Part shown: in pieces, positions 34,696-46,498 of the stretch
Layout: each line of letters begins with the position of its first letter
Position numbering within the stretch: the first letter of the stretch is position 1
NCBI RefSeq assembly: GCF_033958435.1
Contig: NC_134146.1
Span: 28,046,501-28,110,500 of the forward strand
Origin: Carettochelys insculpta
Lineage: Eukaryota; Chordata; Testudines; Carettochelyidae
Direction: 5' to 3'
Length of the DNA stretch: 64,000 nt
Notes under the pieces: model-generated
Databases searched by the model: none
Told to the model about the DNA's origin: nothing
Seen by the model: the letters and a program-made list of their open reading frames with translations, nothing else
Program-made: the position numbers and the translations under genes

Positions 34696-35433
34696 AATTT
34701 AGGCAACAGATTACATGTCCCTTTGTAGGATAAGTTGGAAAAGAAGAAAGTGAAATGACGTTTTGAAATGCTAGTTCAAGCTACGAGGGCATGCAAACAA
34801 AAACCGATATTTGTATCCTGGCTAGCAAGTGAAAGCACACGTTTTTTGATGGAAGTAAGTTTCTCTTGTAAACAAGTGACATTTGAAAAACACATGGCTA
34901 TAACATGTAAGGGGAGATGTTTTGTATATAACATGTAGATACCAAGTTGTTTGAAAAATGGATAAAAACATGGTCTTCTGCAGGTAGCTGCCTGCACTAA
35001 GATTGATAAAGTACCGCAGACTGGTGAAACATGAAGTAATTCTTCTAGTCATACTATAAAGAGAAGCCTTGAAATAAAAGGAAGGAAGGAATCCATAATG
35101 CAGTCTATTGCTGAAAGTCTTGTTGTTTAGTTGTATCTACATAAATCTTTATATGAGAGAGAGAGAAAATGGGGCTTAAAATAAGGCCCTCATTTTCCTG
35201 TAGATCTTCTTTTAAAGAATTAGTTTTCAGTGAGTTTTTAAAATAGTCTTGTGAATTGAATAAGTTATTGATCTTTATTGTATAGCTGGTGCTACAAAAT
35301 GGCTTTCCTTCTGTTCCTGGGTTACAAAGACCATTCAGTTATGATATGGACAGAATAGTAAAAAAAAAAGCCCTGCAGAAATCTACAGTGAATTGTTTTA
35401 CACCACAGACAATATGGGCCAATTTTGATCCTG
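34696..35433. other. Unassigned sequence
   Basis: Short GA repeat at about 35154-35166; nothing else recognised. Confidence 0.35.
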
Positions 35434-35737
35434 AGGCTAAGCCTACACTCAGAGCTAGGAGTATGATTTCCAGCTCACGTGGACATATTTGTGCGAGCTC
35501 TCCCTGCGCTAGCATGCTCAGAGCAGTAGGGTGTTACAGACAGCAGTGAATGAGTAGGTGTGTTCTGGAGTCCTAGTGAGTTTGTGCTCAGGCTAGCTGA
35601 CCTGTGCTATTGCTCGCTACCACCATGTTACCCCAGCTATGCTACCATTTTTAGTGTGCTCATTCAGTGACAGCTTGTATGAGTGTGAATATACAAACTG
35701 AGTATTCAAACCCCAGCCCTGAGCATAGACATAGCCT
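35434..35737. mobile_element. MITE with TCTAC/CCTAC-type ends
   Basis: Left end AGGCTAAGCCTACACTC and inverse right end AGGCTATGTCTATGCTC match at 12 of 17 positions. Internal CTAGCATGCTCAGAGC and CTCACGTGGACATATTTGTG words are partly self-complementary. Non-coding. Confidence 0.65.
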
Positions 35738-37730
35738 GAGAGACAGTGGAGCACTATGGGTGGCAGCAGCACAGTTGTTGGCAGCAGCCATAGAGTTCAG
35801 GTGGTAGACAGAGGAACCGTGTGGGCTTCACCTGTTGCCAGTCAAGTCAATGGATCAAAAATTAACATTTCAGTGCGGGATCGGTCCCTTTGCATAGGGT
35901 CCTATGCGGTGCTTGCTGAACATGTGCTACAAATGCAGGATGCACTCTCAGGACTAGTACTTTAGACTCCAACCATGAGCTGGGGGTTGGGGGTCAGGCT
36001 GCAGTCATGTAGCTGGAAGGGCCTTATCCTTGCATTCTCTAGAGCAGAGGACCTATGAAAAGCCTCTGTGTTGGGATTAACTTCACCCCAGGAACATGAG
36101 TTACATCACTGTGGCAGTGTCATGCACTGGAGTGCTGAATTAAGAGGGACTTCCAGCTCCCTCTCCCTTCCAAGCCAATAGAGGGCTGAGACAGTCAAGC
36201 TTTGACCCCATTGAAATGTCATCTGATATTCTTTTTCTACAGTTAGCATTTTTCTGACAGCCTTCTAACTCTTTAACATGCTGTTCACATACTGTATAGA
36301 TAGCAATCTCTCTCTGAAGAGGCCTTTGAGTGTTTTTTCAGGCAAACATATGTGTACTGCTTCCTTTTCGTTCCCCAGCGAGCCTCTCCGTATCTTAACA
36401 TTTTGCATCTCCATTGTAAACTGAGTGATTTATTCTTTCATTTTGTTTTGTCCATGTTTGTTCAGTGCCTCTGACTCCCTTACTAACAACATTATTATAC
36501 TTTTGCACTTGTTGCATTCTATTAGCTGGTTCCTCAATTTTCTGACCGCCATAAAATTAATGTAGGCAAAATATTAGATTAACAAGAAAATTGCTGCTCA
36601 TATGCTAAAATTAATATATAATAGTGTAATATTTATGGCGAACCAGGGGTAGATTTAATATAACATGGTTGCTAGGCAAAGGAAAGATATTAAGGTTATA
36701 TGAGGTCAGAACTGGAAGTTTAATTAAATTCCTTTTTCAAATCCATCTACCACATTAAAAAATAATGAGCTTACACATAATACCTGTAAGGTGCCTTTAT
36801 TTTAATGATGAATTAAAATTAAAGGTGTACAAAATATCTGTACAGATATTTGAAATGCTTGAAATGTTAGCATCTTTGTACTGGGAATTTCAAATTGGGC
36901 CTATTTTAAAATAAAATTGCACTAAATCAGAATAATTTTAATTAAATATAAGTTCATTTTTAAAAGAAACTACTGTTACTGGATATCTTGCAGGCAGATT
37001 CCTGTTGCCTGCAAATAGGAAACTTCAGGTGCATGAAAAGTGGCAACATTAAAATATTTCTCAAAAATAAATCCCCAAGTTCACATAAAACTAGTTATTG
37101 CAATTTTTTTTACAGTTTACTAGTACAGAAATGTTTACAGCCTCACTTTAACAACTGGCAGTTAAACTTGGAAATAGCCTTGCCAAGTGCACTTACATTT
37201 CAACCCTCAAACAACGGTCGACATGGACCACACCAGTTTTTCAAACTCTCTTCTGCCTCTGCTAGCTGCAGGATCACTAGAAGAGAGAACCTCAGAAAAA
37301 TGTGTGCAAGTGTGGGAGTCTGGCAGTGCAATGGGTTTTTTTTCTAGAATGAAGTGGTATAAAAACTTGGATTGCCACTAGTTTAGGGGAAAAAGTGATA
37401 TAGTATTTATGAGACTAATTCTTGCTTTGTTAAAGCATCTTTGTAACTAGGCATCAGGAAAATTCCTAGCACTTCTCAGGAAAAAAATTCATAGTGGATA
37501 AAGGCACTGCTTTAGAATGGTTCTGTACTCCTAAAAGTATGTCCACAAATTGAACTGGAGGTGTGAATTCCAGCTGGAGAAGACTAGTGTGGTAACTTGA
37601 TCAGAGCTACAATGGGTATGTGTCCTCAGGCTGGAAATTATATCGCCATCGTGCCAATTGATACACCATGTAGAGTAGCTCTTAGCCCCCATTAAAGTCT
37701 ACTAAGGTAAACTACCAGAAGCCTCTTATA
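35738..37730. other. Unassigned sequence
   Basis: Mostly AT-rich and unique in appearance. The part 36540-36960 lacks repeat texture and has homeobox-like AT cores and GGTTGCTAGGCAAAG, half of an RFX-type site, so it could hold a conserved element. A 119-codon open frame at 36988-37347 (+) has no recognisable domain. Confidence 0.35.
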
Positions 37731-38008
37731 GAGCATGTCTACACTGCATTATAGAGCCAGGGTCTACAGACACAGGTTCACATGATGGTGTTAAAAAACA
37801 GCTATGTAGAGGCTCAGGCTGTCTTTTAACACTGTATTGTGAGTCTGAGACTTGCTGCTATGGATTTTAAAATGTAATGTAGACACTTCTCTTCAATGCC
37901 AATGTGCAGCAGAAGTGTCCACACAGAGTTAGTTGTGCAGCATATATTTATGCTATAAATTCGCACCCTAACTTTCCATACACTAACTTTCTTCTGTAGA
38001 CAAGGCCT
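37731..38008. mobile_element. MITE, eroded
   Basis: Left end GAGCATGTCTACACTGC and inverse right end AGGCCTTGTCTACAGAAG share TGTCTACA. An internal AATGTAGACACTTC near 37876 could mark a nested or rearranged end. Confidence 0.5.
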
Positions 38009-38499
38009 GAGACTTTACCATTTCTACAAAATATAGTGTATCCTTTTTACTACTTTCTTGCCCCATTTTCAGGTTGCTGTCTCTGAGTGGCTTCTAAGCA
38101 GCTTGTTTGCTCCTCTGTCATCCACCCTGCCCTATTGCTTGCCTCCCTTTTTCCACCCTTGCTAATGTGAAGCTGACAATCAACACTAGCCAGAAGTACC
38201 TGCATAACCCCTTTGGGTTGCTGGGCCAGCATGGGCTATATAGTTGGAGAGTAGTTCTACTGAAGAATATGTCATAGGTATGAATGAGGATGGCTGAAAA
38301 GGTGCAATACTTTGAAGAACTGACTGGGATTTTGTCTCCTCTTCCATCAAAAGCACACAGCCCCTCCGCATCACAGTGGTGTGAAGCCTCAGGATCTTGC
38401 TGGACTCTTACTAATGAATAACCAAGCAGGATCAGTTTTAAAATGGCCTGCTTCTGCATCAACCTTGCTATCAAATTTTGTCCCTTCCTCCCAGACAGC
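38009..38499. other. Unassigned sequence
   Basis: A minus-strand open frame of 118 codons overlaps but has no domain. The stretch may be part of the LINE remnant that follows. Confidence 0.3.
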
Positions 38500-38780
38500 T
38501 ACAGTGATCCATCGTGTTTGTCTTCCCCAGAGTGGATTGCTGTAATTCACTGTCTCTGAAGCTGGATGCATAGATGATGCATAGGTGCCAGATGGTGCAG
38601 AATGCAGCTACCTAACTTCTCCATGGCTTAAGCTTCTATGAATACATCAAGCCCCAGTTCAAGTCCCTTCCCTTCACCCCTGTCATCTTCTGGCATGAGT
38701 TAAAGGCTTTGGTCCTAATTTTCACAGCTGTATCAAAGACCAATCTTTGACCTGTGAAGCACAGCAACAGCTGCATGCCC
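38500..38780 (+). pseudogene. L2-like LINE RT remnant
   Basis: Plus-strand translation gives VDCCNSLSL where L2-type LINEs have 'DYCNSLL', followed after the usual gap by an eroded 'VQNAA' (WCRMQLP, from TGGTGCAGAATGCAGC) and later AAAGGCTTTGGTCCTAA in the place of 'FKALVL'. Order and spacing fit the C-terminal part of L2 or a related LINE. The frame is broken throughout. Confidence 0.45.
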
Positions 38781-40493
38781 CTGAAACAATGTAGCCCACA
38801 GAGCCCAGGACAAAGTGTGTGAGAGCAGAGGGACAAAACATTTTCTGCTGAGGGGATTGAACAATCTGCTGGAGGAGATCATGGGAACCTAGCATTTATC
38901 TTTAGCTGCTATTGCAAGGTCCTCATTGAGGAAAGCCTCACCCCAACATCTTCTGTTGAAATCCAACCAGTTACACATGCGCCAATGTTTGCATACACGC
39001 AAAAGTCCTAACCCAAGCAGACTTTTTATCCCACCAAGGGAAAGTGAAGACAGTCTGTGAAATCCACTGGGAACTTTGCCATTGCCATCCCTGCCCCTTT
39101 TGTCTAACAGCCATTGATAGACCTATCCCCCCATGAACATATGTAGTTCTTTTTGAGCCCTATTATAATCTTGACTAGCACTCAGCTTCTGTGCTGCAGG
39201 GAATTCATATATCAGTGAGTTTGCAAATAATACAAGGGTGATGAAAAGGAAAAGTTGTGCAAACTTGTGCTCCACATGGCAAGATGCTTTGCCAAGAAGC
39301 CTGATAATGATGGGTGGTCCTTCTCTATACATATATAGATGGTCCCTGGGACACAGAGTACAGCACTTGGTCCTACAACATCTGAAAAATTAGAAGAAAT
39401 TTGAGAGAATTCAAAGAGTGGCAAACAATAGCTAAAGGCGTGCAGAGATTTGTATAGGAGAAAACCTATTAAAAGATCTAAATAGAGATGCCCCAAAAAG
39501 TTTTATTTATGCAGCTGAAAATTAAGGTATTCTGATATTTACTAAGATCTCCATATTATTAACTTTTACTGAATATCAGTGTACAAACTTTACTTGGGCA
39601 ACAGGGTAAGGAAGATAGTAATTCATCTCCCTTACTAGTCAATCAGGTCATTACAATTCCTTTCTGTTCTGAAAGCAGCAAAAGATCATAGTCTTAGAGA
39701 AGAGGTTGATGACAGTGTTGGGAAATCATAAAAATAACTTGGATCATCCTTGCTTATTATGTTGCAGAGTGAAAGGGAAGTTAAGAGGGAAAAACTAAAA
39801 TGAATTCTTATGGAGAGGGATGTAGTCTTTTGCCCTTGCAGAGAGAGAACTTAGGAGCTTAGTCCCAGAGACGTAATTCTTTTTGAGACCACCTCAGACC
39901 TCAAGGGATCTAAGAGTGGCATAGGGCCATCTGTATGCCATGTAGCCCTTCTTCTGTGACATCCCTCTGCCTCCTTTATCCCTATCCAGTGCAATTCTTT
40001 AATTAGCAGCAGTAACTTTTACTACAATAGCAATCCATTTTCTTGGGCACTAATTTATGCCCCTCGAAAGTTGCTATGGAACACGCAAGAATAAATCATT
40101 TCACTTTGATCTTTTTTCCTTTCCTGAGTTTTAACTAATAAGAACTCCTCTAGTAGTGTATTTGTAACCCTAAACGTGAAACAGCAGAAGTGAGACTAGA
40201 GCTTATGCATATGGTTAAAGCAAAATAGGTTTTGACTTTTATATAGCACCTTTCATGCAGGCTAAAGCATGTTACCTTGTTGTTGCCTTTTGGGTGAAAA
40301 GATGATAATAAGATAGCAGTGCTACATGGGGTTTAATCACTTTGCCTCAGATTATGTCCTTTGACAGGACTTTAAAACCTCTTTGGAGCTAAAACAATGG
40401 GACTGCTTTAAAAAAAAAAATTGAGTTTCTCAGGGATCTTTACAGTTTGAAGCTGTTTGTCACTTAAAAGAAGGAAAAAAATAGGTTCAACTT
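38781..40493. other. Unassigned sequence
   Basis: No gene. The phrase TTTATATAGCACCTTTCATG at 40239 resembles an inverted MIR 3' end but has little support around it. Confidence 0.35.
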
Positions 40494-40649
40494 AATTGGT
40501 TCTCAGCCTGTGGTCCCAATTAGCACACAGTTGCAGGCCATGTGACATTCAAGGATATATAGGTAGTACATAGATTGTGTGGATATGGCCCACATGACAC
40601 AGAGAGCTGTATATAAGGTCCACAATGGTAAACAGGTTGAGAACCACTG
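40494..40649. mobile_element. Short hAT-type MITE, 156 bp
   Basis: Left end AATTGGTTCTCAGCCTG and the inverse of the right end CAGTGGTTCTCAACCTG match at 13 of 17 positions. This is the common 'CAGTGGTTCTCAACC' hAT terminus. The two outermost bases on the left have mutated and no target duplication survives. Confidence 0.65.
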
Positions 40650-40930
40650 CATCAGATGAATCAGAAATTTAGTCTTGAGTGCTTCACCTTTTTCTGGATC
40701 CATTTTCTAAAATGACTGTGCAGAAAAATGTGCAGAACACTAACAGAAATCCACCAAATGACCAAAAAATGTTTAGAGGGAAATGCAATGTTCGCCATTT
40801 GCAGCCATTTCCATCACTTCACCACAACAAACCCCAGGTCTATTAGTTACTTCCAGACTCCAATTTTACATATAACATTTTTACTTAAAAAACCATTTCA
40901 CTTAGGGGCAGTTAAACATTTATTAAAATA
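40650..40930. other. Unassigned sequence
   Basis: AT-rich, nothing recognised. Confidence 0.3.
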
Positions 40931-41093
40931 GTCCAAGTGTATACAGTTATATTGGTGTAAAGTTATTCCCCTTCCCGTAGGGTACTAGTTGTACCTATTT
41001 AGTGATATAACTCCAGCCACACTGATGAGGTTGTATGGCTTCAATTATATCGGTGCCGTTAAAGCAGTACGGTTGTCTAATGTAGACAAGACC
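40931..41093. mobile_element. Short MITE
   Basis: Left end GTCCAAGTGTATACAG and inverse right end GGTCTTGTCTACATTAG, with the body TATATCGGTGCCGTTAAAGC and TATTGGTGTAAAGTTATTCC facing each other. A small member of the same broad MITE group. Confidence 0.5.
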
Positions 41094-41427
41094 ATAGGAA
41101 CTATGTAAGTACAGTCAGATGCCTCAAATGCTGTCCATTTTACCTCTTCTCTGCAAAAGCACATGTGCAGGATCATAACTCCATACCACAGCTAGAAAAA
41201 GTATTAGCTTTTTGGCAACAGATTTTTAACTCAGCACTACAATGGAAACACATCTCCTTGAACTACAAAGACTTCCTTCTTTGCTTTTGGAAGTAGAAGG
41301 TTCTTATCCACTTTTGTGAACTAGCTTTGAAAAGGGGAAGCAACATACACTGGGCCAGTGTGTTACACTTGTTTGCTTGGGCCTTTTCAATCCAACTTTT
41401 TCTAGAGGCATACAATTTATTTTTCCT
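41094..41427. other. Unassigned sequence
   Basis: Nothing recognised. Confidence 0.3.
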
Positions 41428-41880
41428 AGGGTACATCTATACTATAGAGCTATTCCAGAATAGTTTATTCTGGAGTTGTTTATTCCAAAATAAGATATTG
41501 CATAATAATGCATCAACACTACAGAGAAGCCCCAAAATAAGCAAACCTTATTCCAAAATAGCATGCCCACACACAATAGAGCCTATTTTGAATTGGATCT
41601 GAAATGCTATGCCTACATAGCAGCTTCATTTCAAAATGAACTATTCTGGAATAGCTTATTTTAAAGTAACTGCTGTTCCCTGTCTACTCAGCCCCTATTT
41701 TGAAATACCTGTTTTGGAATAGGTGCTATTCCTCATGGAATGAGGTTTACCAAATTCAAAATAACGCACCTGCTATTTTAAAATTATTTCAAAGTAGCAG
41801 ATGCATTGCATGGACGCTCACAAAGTTATTTTGAAACAGTGGCTGTTATTTTGAATAACTTTGCTGTGTACATGACCCTT
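41428..41880. mobile_element. MITE rich in 'TATTTTGAAATA' words
   Basis: Left end AGGGTACATCTATACTATAG and inverse right end AAGGGTCATGTACACAGC. Many TATTTTGAAATA / TATTCCAAAATA words in both orientations allow extensive pairing. It appears to be a decayed relative of the 'TTTCGAAA' MITE at 21837, with CpGs converted to TG/CA. Confidence 0.55.
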
Positions 41881-42125
41881 CAGCTAATGTCTACATGTCA
41901 GGTGCTATTTCAGGATACAGAAACAATGCACCCATTGTCTCAAAACAGTTTTTGAGATAACGGGTACACTGTTCCAGCATCCCTGTACACCTCATCACAA
42001 GAGGCCTACAGGGCCACATGCCAGAATAGCCTACTTGGAAATCTACTTGAAATAAGCTATGCAATTTGTATAGTGCAGATTATGTAGCTTATTTCAAGTT
42101 TAGGTTGTTGTGTAGACACAGCCTG
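41881..42125. mobile_element. Adjacent MITE of the same group
   Basis: Begins CAGCTAATGTCTACATG and ends with the inverse of CAGGCTGTGTCTACACAAC. AAATAAGCTATGCAATTTG and TAGCTTATTTCAAG pair internally. It abuts the previous copy, so the two may be one rearranged element or two insertions in tandem. Confidence 0.55.
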
Positions 42126-43284
42126 AGAGTGCATTTTAAAAAAGTGAGAGAGAATACGCTGAAGCGGAGAGACGAGGCCTGATTCAGACCTTGCTCAACT
42201 CTTACCATGAAGCTACTGTAAACAGCTGTCATTTCTCAAAACTCCTAGAACAATAATTATGAATCACTTATTCCTATGGGTGTGGGGAGGAAGGGAAAAG
42301 AATCCCCAGATTTTCCCAATGGAAATACACTTTTACTGGTGCTGACTTGGTTGCAGAGAAGATGTCATCTCTGTCAAACAATTGCCACTGGTTCTGTTTC
42401 AGTTCATTAAGTAGGTGCAAATATTTCTTTTAATTTGCTTAATTAAAAATATTAAAATCACGAAGAAGAAAACCAGATTTCCATACTCCTCTTCTTTTCT
42501 ATTTTTAACCTCGTCTACCATAAAATGTTTATTTTCCATAATATTTGGTAGGCAAAATGATATTACTTAACATGTACCACATTTGTGAGCTAGCTGTTTA
42601 GCTCTAGGTATTCTTTGGATATTCTTTTGACAGTAAAGAATATTTTGACATTTCCCCAGAACCTTTTAGGCTGAAGATACTGATAATTAATGACATATCC
42701 AAAGGATGAGCTTTTTCCCTGCAGTATAGGAATGGAATGATTTTGTGTGTTTCTCTCTGTTTCTTTTCATTTAGTACTTGGGCATATTAAACTGCACCAC
42801 TTGAAACAATAATAATTAGTTCAAACAAGCCCAAGAAGATTTTTCTAGGGATATATTTTTTTCCAGAGAATAATAAGTGTTAAAAGTTGACACCAGTCAA
42901 ATTAATTGCTTGGATGTTTTGCTGAATTACTGCTGTAATAAACTAATATAAAACTATAAATGGTATCACATTTCAATGTAAGCCTCCTGAAATTGCTTTT
43001 TATGCTATATTTTGAAAGGTGGCCTCTAAGTGCTGAGTATGAATAAGTTTGTTACTTCTAATGTTTTCTGTGGTGGCAATAAAACAGTGATTTCAGATTA
43101 TGCTTTCAGTGCTGCTCATTTTGAAACCAAGGGAGTGGGAGTTGGTGCCTTGGGCATCTGTAAAAATCCCAGCTGCCTGTAATTGCTTGAGTTAATTTAA
43201 TACAAGATATGTTCCTGTGTGGGCATAATATGATTCACACATGCACAGTGATTTTGATACTTAATACTAATCTATTTATTAAAT
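42126..43284. promoter_or_regulatory. Candidate conserved non-coding block
   Basis: From about 42420 to 43110 the sequence is repeat-free and AT-rich with many homeodomain-type cores (TTAATTTGCTTAATTAAA, GATAATTAATGACATATCC, AGTCAAATTAATTGC) and no open frame. That fits a gene-desert enhancer region, but also plain AT-rich DNA. Low certainty. Confidence 0.2.
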
Positions 43285-43564
43285 CAGAGGTCAGCAAACT
43301 TTACAAGGTGGAGTACCAAACTTTGACCTTTTGACCTCTATGTATGGTCCAAGTGCTGGTGAAACTTTTTAAATTCACTAATAGTCCTACTTACAAAAGC
43401 TTCATTAATAAATTAAGATGTAGGTGGTGGCTGGCTTTGAGTAAGCTCCTGGCTGCATGGGGGAGGAGGGACAGGGCTGAGCGACCACCTTGCATGCCAA
43501 TGAAAATCAGCTGGCATGCCATTCTTGGCACCCATGCCAGAGACTGCTGACCCCTGTGTTAAAT
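43277..43564. mobile_element. Non-autonomous hAT element, 272 bp
   Basis: The element at 43285-43556 begins CAGAGGTCAGCAAAC and ends with the inverse of CAGGGGTCAGCAGTC (12 of 15 identical). Flanking octamers TATTAAAT (43277-43284) and TGTTAAAT (43557-43564) differ at one base, a clear hAT 8-bp target duplication. Body has GGCATGCCATTCTTGGCACCC, known from turtle hAT repeats. Confidence 0.82.
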
Positions 43565-44690
43565 GCAGGTATTTTTGACTTGGCTGAGTAAAGAAAGTTT
43601 AAAACTCAACTTGATGACAGTTCTTTGTTCGTAACACAACTGGGGAAATGGGTTGGGAGAGGGAGGAAGGCAGGCAAATGAAGGAATGAGGAAGCAGGGG
43701 CCCAGAGAGGGCAGGTGGTGGGGGGAGAGGAAGCAGGGACCCCAAATGGGGTAATTGTGGACATATGTTGAATCAGGAAGTGGGAGAAGTGAAGATGGAC
43801 AGAACAGGGACAGGGGTTGTGATCCAGGAGGGAAACAGTGAAGCATACAGATGCCCAGTCTAGAAAGGACAGCAAACATGGTGGGCGTACAAAGTCCCTG
43901 CCAAGGTGAGGAAGCAAGGGTGTTCAGATCCTTCTGACCATGGAAGGCATGCTTTGCTTAAGAAAGAGAAGCTGAGGATGCTAGAAGCTCATTTGAGTTT
44001 TTTAGGCTGTCATATAAAACTATCATGTGACATGTTATAGAGAGAATGTTCCTTTTATGTCATTAGTACAAACCACCAACCCCTTTGGGTTCACACATCG
44101 ACTTGCATGTCAGGCTTCTAGAGGAACTCAGAAACCTTCTGTGCTTTTATAGTGCAGGCTAAGGAGGATCAGGTAAGGAAATGAATTATCCAAATACTTT
44201 TAAGTCTGCCCTTCTTTACACTGAAAAACCCCTTTTACACCTGAAAGGATGATTATTTTGATAAGATAGTTATGTGATGTTCTCGTGTTGAAACTTGAAA
44301 CCAGCTGAAATGTTCCCCATTTTTTTTCTTTTTTTCTGTAACAAATCTATAACTTGGGGCAGGCTGACTGAATGTTTGACAAGATACGTGGACATTTTGA
44401 TGAACTTGCTCTGAATATTGAGACACGACATACTGTCTTGTAGTTTCCAGGTGAAGAAATAAAAAACTTGGAAGCTTTATTTGTTTCAACTCAAAGCCAA
44501 ACAAAATTTAGCAATTTGGCTCAGTTTCTCTTCTCCAAGCAACTCTTGGAGCACAACTAAGGAAATTGAAATTGAAAACAGTTTCCTTGAAGCTTCTCTG
44601 AACGCAACCACCAACGTTGCACAGGTCTAAACCTAAGGCTGATGGGCATTTGCACCTAGTGCCTTTCCTGTGAGAAAGTCCTTTAAGTAA
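43565..44690. other. Unassigned sequence
   Basis: A purine-rich patch at 43640-43880 opens long chance frames on the minus strand. No domain or repeat recognised. Confidence 0.35.
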
Positions 44691-44699
44691 AGACCTTTA

Positions 44700-44762
44700 G
44701 GTAAGATGATTATCCCCTTTTTGCAGCTGAAGAAGCTGAAGCACAGAAAGACTCAAGGCCTG
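44700..44762 (-). mobile_element. MIR fragment
   Basis: The inverse reads TTTCTGTGCTTCAGCTTCTTC then AAAAAGGGGATAATCATC, matching the MIR core (CTCAGTTTCC...AAATGGGGATAAT). Confidence 0.5.
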
Positions 44763-45299
44763 ATCCAATGCCCCTCAAGACAGTAAAACTCAGTTCGCTG
44801 GACTTTGGAGCAGGCTCTATGGAGAAAATGGTTGTGATTTTTTGGAGGAAACACTTCTGAGGGAAGATGCCAATTTGTTAAAAATGAAATTGTTCTGGTG
44901 ATAGGATCAGTTTAGATTAATCTACCAACTGGAAGAAAGTTTCAACATTATTCTGGTGGTCCTTTCTGGCATATTTGGAAAAAAAGTCCTTTTGTTTGTT
45001 TGTTTGTTTGAAATGACTTTGAAAATTTTAGTTATTTTTTGGTTAGAGTAAAAACTGAAGTCAGGTGTGTGAGGTTTTATTGGACCAACTTGCTGCTATC
45101 ATTCCTTCTAGTTATGAGCTTTATTCCTCAGTACCTGCTCAGCTTCCCTAGTGCTGATATCTTGCCAAAAAAGTACTGCTTCCAAACTCTGGAGTCTGTG
45201 GACAAGATAAATGTTGTAGCACTCCTCCTCGGCCAGTGTTATAGAATAGATTTGTTATCTGTTGCTGGGATAAACTGTTGCTTCAGAAAGCACAGCTGG
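44763..45299. other. Unassigned sequence with a TTTG microsatellite
   Basis: (TTTG)5 lies at 44991-45010. A 120-codon open frame at 45039-45401 (+) has a hydrophobic start but no recognisable family and runs into the GC-rich repeat-like block that follows. Confidence 0.35.
44991..45010 (+). repeat. (TTTG)5 microsatellite
   Basis: Five uninterrupted TTTG units. Confidence 0.95.
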
Positions 45300-46085
45300 C
45301 ATGTGTATGGGGCAGTCAAGCCAACAGACTCACTGGGCCCCTGGGAATGCGGGGCTGACTCTGCTCTTGGAAGGGGCAGGGCCTCATGTAGCCAGCCCTA
45401 GGTGCCACCTGGACTGTACCTCTCCCACCAGCACTGTATGGAGCTTGCCCTCCAGCACTCTGCAGCACACCATGAGGCACTCTGATGATGATTTAAATGG
45501 CCGCTGCAGTAGCGGCGGCAGTGGCCCCAGGCTCTTTCGAATGATTGAGCCCTGGAGCAGATGTCCCTTTTGCCCCGTGCCCCCTCATCCCTGTTGGCAG
45601 GCCTGGTGTGGGGTTAACAAGCCCCACAGTGTACCAGAGCAGAGAATAAAACAACACCAGGCTAGGGAGGCCCCACTCCCAGTGGGCGCATGACATGTTT
45701 CTAGTGGACAAACAGTTGTAAATAGACAAGAGCCCAGAAGAAAAGCAGTGTGAACTGCATGTGGCACAAGGAAACAAAGCCCATGTGGAGAGCCATACCT
45801 GGAGGGGCAGCAGCTTTGTGAAGGCTGCTCTAGAATCCAGGACTTGCTTTCTCCCTCTTGCCCTTCTTTGGGAGTTGAAAGCCCTAAGATAGTGACTGAC
45901 TGACCAGCACTGCTGAGAGGCTGAGCAAAGCCTGCTAAATAATCAACCAAGCCCCAAACTGAGGAGCTGCACGCTGGTGGGATGTGACCTGGAGAAAACT
46001 GGGGTAGACCTGGACTGAATGTTTTAGTAAATCTCTAGGGCCCTGAGTTGGGACCTGGCATAGTGAATGGACTTGGTCACCCGAA
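45300..46085. repeat. GC-rich interspersed-repeat-like block
   Basis: Composition shifts sharply to GC-rich with phrases such as GGAGCTTGCCCTCCAGC, AAATGGCCGCTGCAGTAGC and CTTTTGCCCCGTGCCCCC, in the style of turtle hAT or LTR bodies. I cannot place ends or family. Open frames on both strands (up to 130 codons) look like composition effects. Confidence 0.35.
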
Positions 46086-46199
46086 CTTGACATGCCCCAT
46101 GCTTCTCCTCCTACCTTTGTAGTGACTGAGCTCTGAGGGGATAATTTGAGCAGGAGGGGGTGATTAGTGATCCAATATAGGAGCCTCAGCAGTACACTC

Positions 46200-46498
46200 A
46201 GGATATGTCCAGAAGATTGACCTGGTCAAGATTGATCTTCTGGGGTTTGATTTCACTTGCCTCGTAGGAACATATGAAATCGAACTATCGGGGTCAACAG
46301 TCAACCCCAGTACTCCTCAATATTGCAAAGAGTAAAGGGGGTCAGTGGGAGAGTTTCTCTCACTGCCTACCCTCTGTGAGGATAACCAGGTAAGTTGATT
46401 GTAGATAAGTCTATTCTAACTGCACAATGGCCATAGCTGGAATTGCATATCTACAATTGACTTTAAGGGCTAGCGTAGACCTGTCCTCAGACTGGCAG
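46200..46498. mobile_element. MITE, family of 18912 and 28870
   Basis: Left end AGGATATGTCCAGAAG and inverse right end AGGACAGGTCTACGCTAG. Body has CTGGGGTTTGATTTCACTTG, ATATGAAATCGAAC and GTTGATTGTAGATAAGTC, matching the MITEs at 18912-19166 and 28870-29115. Non-coding. Confidence 0.62.

Noticed and set aside
36540..36760. RFX-type X-box (GGTTGCTAGGCAAAG)
   Set aside because: Only a half-site with imperfect second half; single occurrence is expected by chance.
45301..45950. Overlapping frames of 120-130 codons
   Set aside because: Both strands are open over the same GC-rich repeat-like block, which is typical of composition rather than coding.
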